DNA of 64,000 bases from Symploca sp. SIO1C2 (GTDB lineage Bacteria > Cyanobacteriota > Cyanobacteriia > Cyanobacteriales > Coleofasciculaceae), in contig JAAHFP010000007.1 of the NCBI GenBank assembly GCA_010672925.1, forward strand, positions 18,759 to 82,758. The letters run 5' to 3'. Shown here in pieces: positions 61,016 through 64,000 of the stretch. Numbering within the stretch: the stretch's first letter is position 1; the number at the start of each line of letters is the position of its first letter. The notes under the pieces are model-generated. The model worked only from the letters and a program-made list of their open reading frames with translations. It was not told where the DNA came from and ran no database searches. The translations under genes and the position numbers were made by a program.

Positions 61016-62373
61016 CGATAATTGGAGGGCGCAAGCCCCCGAATTTTATTCGTGGGGAGCGAGCCCGTGGGGAATTTATTCCCCGTCAAGCTATGCTATC
61101 ATAGTATTTGATACCATTAGTTTTAGTATCAAACGTGTTTATTTACGAATACAAAGTTAATCCCAAGTTACCACAAATAGCCGCCATTGATGAAGCTATC
61201 AGGACATCTCAATTTGTCCGAAATAAGGTGCTCCGTTATTGGATGGATCACCGTGGTGTTGGTAAAGCCCAGATGTTCAGATACAACACGTTGCTGAGAA
61301 AACAGTTCAAGTTCGTAGAACAACTCAACTCCCATGCCTGTCAAACTGCTGTCGAGCGAGTCTTAAAAGCAGTTAACCGTTTTTACGACAATTGCAAAAA
61401 GCAGATTCGAGGTAAGAAAGGGTATCCCAAGTTTAAGAAACACACTCGTTCGGTGGAGTACAAAGTCTCTGGATGGAAACTATCTCAAGACAGGAAGCGT
61501 ATTACTTTCACAGATAAAAAAGGTATCGGCACTCTTAAGCTGATAGGGACTAGGGACTTGAACTTTTACCAACTAGAACAAATTAAGCGAGTGAGGATTG
61601 TGCGTCGTGCCGATGGATACTACGTGCAGTTTGCAGTAAAATTAGACCCTAGAGACACAGTTAAACCGTTAACTCCTAGCCAAAAAGCAGTAGGCATTGA
61701 TGTGGGTATCAAATATTTCTTGGCAGATAGTCAAGAGAACATTGAACCAAACCCACAGTTCTACCACCAAGGAGAAAAACACCTTAATCGTCTCAATCGT
61801 CGAAAGTCAAAGAAATACCGAAAAGGTAAACCACAGTCTCAAAATTATCACAAAGCTAGAGAGCGATATGCCCTTAAACATTTAAAAGTAAGTAGGCAGC
61901 GAGAAGAGTTTGTCAAGAGGGTGGCACTCCGTTTAATCAAGTCTAACGACTTAGTGGCCTATGAAGATTTAAATGTTCAAAGCATGGTAAAAAATCGACA
62001 TCTAGCGAAGTCGATAAGTGATGCAGGATGGTCAAGATTTCGTCAATGGTTAGATTATTTTGGCTACAAATATGGCAAGGTAACTGTTGCAGTTGCTCCT
62101 CATAATACCAGTCAAAATTGCTCTAACTGTGGTGAAAAAGTGCAAAAATCTCTGTCCAACAGAACTCATGTTTGTCGTGAATGTGGGTTTGTTAAAGATA
62201 GAGACGTTAATGCTGCTATCAACATTTTGCAGAAGGGATTAAGTACGGTGGGGCACACCGGAGCTTTAAAGCTTGGGGAGTTTGATCCTCTAGCTTCGTT
62301 GGAGCAATCCTGCGGAGTTACGATTGGACTATGAACCAAGAATCCCCCGGCTTCTAGCTGTGGGGAGTGTCAA
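61016..62373 (+). mobile_element. IS200/IS605-type element carrying tnpB only (no tnpA)
   Basis: Left hairpin GGGCGCAAGCCCCC... preceded by TTGAC; right end AAGAATCCCCCGGCTTCTAGCTGTGGGGAGTGTCAA. Confidence 0.8.
61135..62334 (+). CDS. tnpB: TnpB RNA-guided endonuclease (GTG start likely; ORF track uses TTG at 61108)
   Basis: RuvC motifs 'AVGIDVGIKYFLADS', 'LVAYEDLNVQSM', 'KDRDVNAAINIL'; zinc ribbon 'CSNCGEKVQKSLSNRTHVCRECG'. Confidence 0.95.
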   Translation: MFIYEYKVNPKLPQIAAIDEAIRTSQFVRNKVLRYWMDHRGVGKAQMFRYNTLLRKQFKFVEQLNSHACQTAVERVLKAVNRFYDNCKKQIRGKKGYPKFKKHTRSVEYKVSGWKLSQDRKRITFTDKKGIGTLKLIGTRDLNFYQLEQIKRVRIVRRADGYYVQFAVKLDPRDTVKPLTPSQKAVGIDVGIKYFLADSQENIEPNPQFYHQGEKHLNRLNRRKSKKYRKGKPQSQNYHKARERYALKHLKVSRQREEFVKRVALRLIKSNDLVAYEDLNVQSMVKNRHLAKSISDAGWSRFRQWLDYFGYKYGKVTVAVAPHNTSQNCSNCGEKVQKSLSNRTHVCRECGFVKDRDVNAAINILQKGLSTVGHTGALKLGEFDPLASLEQSCGVTIGL

Positions 62374-62447
62374 ACAAACGACAATCTAGAATTAGGTTTA
62401 TTTTGAGTCGAAAATAAATTCTAAATTCTAAATTTACTTAATGTACC

Positions 62448-63302
62448 TTAACGCAGAAGGGCTCTCCAAGTAGATGGGCCAACAATGCCGTCTGGTTCTA
62501 ATTGAAAGTTACTTTGAGCTGCCTTAACTGCTGCCAGAGTTTCTACTCCAAAAACTCCATCCGCTTCTTCTTGCAAAAATCCCAAAGCTCTTAGCCGGTC
62601 TTGCAACCGCGATATAGCTGAGCCTCGCATACCCTTTTTGAGAATTGGTAAGTCAATAGATGTGGGCTGGGTATTCTCCCTTGTCCGGGATATGGTAGCA
62701 GGAGGACTATTGCTCCTAGTATTGCTCCTAGGGGTTGTTTGCAGTGCAGTAGGAATTGGAAAAGAAGCTGCTGAGTTATCTGAGGAAGTAGCAGCAGGTA
62801 AAGTAGCCGGATTATTAGGAGTTATAACAGGGGAACTCACATTTGTTGTTGGCTTATTGGAAGTAGTAGGAAGAGAGTTTCCTGCTGTTGTTGAGTTATT
62901 GGAAGTAGTGGGAAAAGAATTTGCCGCTGATGGTGTATCGGGGAACAGATGATCCCAGGTAGCAGGACCGGTGATACCATCAACAGCTATACCTGCGGTT
63001 TCCTGAAATAAAGAAACTGCACTTGCGGTATTTTCTGCGTAGATGCCATCAACAGCACCAGTGTAGTATCCCAAAAGCTTAAGAGCTGCCTGAAGTTCAG
63101 CTACAGCCTTGCCCTTGCTACCAATTTTAAGCATTGGTCTTTCTACTACTGCTGCTGGTATTCCCTGAGCAATCATTGTAGTAGCTAGCTGTGCTTCAGC
63201 TGCAACTACTGGTTCTTCTAAGGTGAAGCTTAGTCCACTTAACAAGCTCCAACAAACTAAACAGCTAGTACTAGCTAAATCCAGCATCATACTCTTAGCC
63301 AT
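62448..63302 (-). CDS. Exported protein with two peptidoglycan-binding (PG_binding_1) domains
   Basis: 'LKIGSKGKAVAELQAALKLLGYYTGAVDGIYAENTASAVSLFQETAGIAVDGITGPATWDHL' and 'LKKGMRGSAISRLQDRLRALGFLQEEADGVFGVETLAAVKAAQSNFQLEPDGIVGPSTWRALL'. Confidence 0.93.
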   Translation of the reverse strand: MAKSMMLDLASTSCLVCWSLLSGLSFTLEEPVVAAEAQLATTMIAQGIPAAVVERPMLKIGSKGKAVAELQAALKLLGYYTGAVDGIYAENTASAVSLFQETAGIAVDGITGPATWDHLFPDTPSAANSFPTTSNNSTTAGNSLPTTSNKPTTNVSSPVITPNNPATLPAATSSDNSAASFPIPTALQTTPRSNTRSNSPPATISRTRENTQPTSIDLPILKKGMRGSAISRLQDRLRALGFLQEEADGVFGVETLAAVKAAQSNFQLEPDGIVGPSTWRALLR

Positions 63303-63413
63303 TTTCGTAGATCCTCTACCTATTTCTAGAGATTATTCTGTTAAGCTTTTGCAAGCTAATTGGTCTTACTGAGCATACAGAACAATTTTGCTCTATTCTA
63401 TAGCAGCCTGCAA

Positions 63414-63523
63414 CTAGTGCCGCTGCGCGGAATTAAGAATTAAGAATTAAGAATTAAGAATGCTTATAGAGTAAGGATTCTATCGACTCAAACTGGTTAC
63501 TTATTTCCGCCACGCTGCACTAG
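63414..63523. mobile_element. ~110-bp MITE-like repeat, second copy
   Basis: Reverse complement matches 15438..15549; ends CTAGTGCCGC / GCTGCACTAG. Confidence 0.65.
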
Positions 63524-63532
63524 AGCTTGAGC

Positions 63533-63812
63533 TTAGCGGGGGCTAAACTCGATAACATTTTCCCTAATCGTTACATCGTAGCTGCCAAAAAAACCCTGTC
63601 CGAGGAGTCCAATATCCAGGAATTCGTTAATACTCACAACGATATTTTTAGCTTCAACTCCTCCTGCGGCTACAGAATTGACACGACCGAAGGCAACTTC
63701 TACTGTACCACCAGCAGTTTCCGAGATACCTTTCCCCTCTGGTTTTACTCCCAAAGCTGTTGCCATCTGAGAGGTAATGGCTACCCCAGAGGGGGTGAGC
63801 GAAAAAAAGGGT
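63533..63812 (-). pseudogene. Retropepsin-like protease fragment lacking the catalytic DTG
   Basis: 'SGVAITSQMATALGVKPEGKGISETAGGTVEVAFGRVNSVAAGGVEAKNIVVSINEFLDIGLLGQGFFGSYDVTIRENVIEFSPR' parallels the C-terminal half of 3806..4648; the 5' side runs into the minisatellite. Confidence 0.7.
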
Positions 63813-63934
63813 GGGGAGCTGAGGGAGCTGAGGGAGCTGAGGGAGCTGAGGGAGCTGAGGGAGCTGAGGGAGCTGGGGGAGCTGAGGGAGCTGAGGGAGC
63901 TGAGGGAGCTGAGGGAGCTGAGGGAGCTGGGGGA
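63813..63934. repeat. 9-bp minisatellite (GGGAGCTGA)n, about 13 copies
   Basis: Near-perfect tandem gggagctga units read directly. Confidence 0.95.
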
Positions 63935-64000
63935 GAAGAGAGAACTTATAATGTTTGGGCACAAAGCTCAAGAAATCCCACCCAAAATTTCGTTCACCCC

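Noticed and set aside
63813-63934. CRISPR-like array
   Set aside because: 9-bp uninterrupted units without spacers; a minisatellite. No cas genes seen.
63654-63971. LPQ-repeat protein ORF
   Set aside because: Out-of-frame reading of the 9-bp minisatellite; not a supported gene.

Overview
Cyanobacterial chromosome segment; evidence includes psaM, psbI, a CcmK-type carboxysome shell gene, mreBCD, GCGATCGC (HIP1-like) octamers and AATTTAG/ATTCTAA heptamer repeats. No tRNA, rRNA or CRISPR array was recognised. Core content: polyamine ABC genes (potB/potD-like) beside a PLP decarboxylase, pyrH-frr, selO, glk, a group 2 sigma factor, terC, mreBCD, ssb, an amidase-murI-sds run, phoU, an LptD-like outer-membrane protein and anmK. 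Two small photosystem genes, psaM and psbI, are absent from the ORF track. Main accessory region, about 6.8-15.5 kb: a 2059-aa NACHT/HEAT-repeat NLR-like protein surrounded by decayed genes (frameshifted Uma2, a DUF433-like tail, an ATPase stub) and flanked by two near-identical ~40-bp palindromic repeats in opposite orientation. Most unusual observations: (i) a 438-bp ORF-less element with IS200/IS605-like ends and a structured interior, inserted 28 bp upstream of psaM; (ii) a similar decayed right end 35 bp upstream of psbI; (iii) a catalytically intact TnpB element inserted 11 bp upstream of the likely anmK start, sharing a TTGAC left flank with the psaM element; (iv) an anmK/S8-peptidase deletion fusion; (v) several MITE-like families, two of which supply the stop codon of a neighbouring gene; (vi) a palindrome inserted in frame in the NACHT gene; (vii) a 9-bp minisatellite replacing the catalytic DTG region of a retropepsin-like gene. 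Everything here was read by eye; family assignments come from motif recognition, not database searches.
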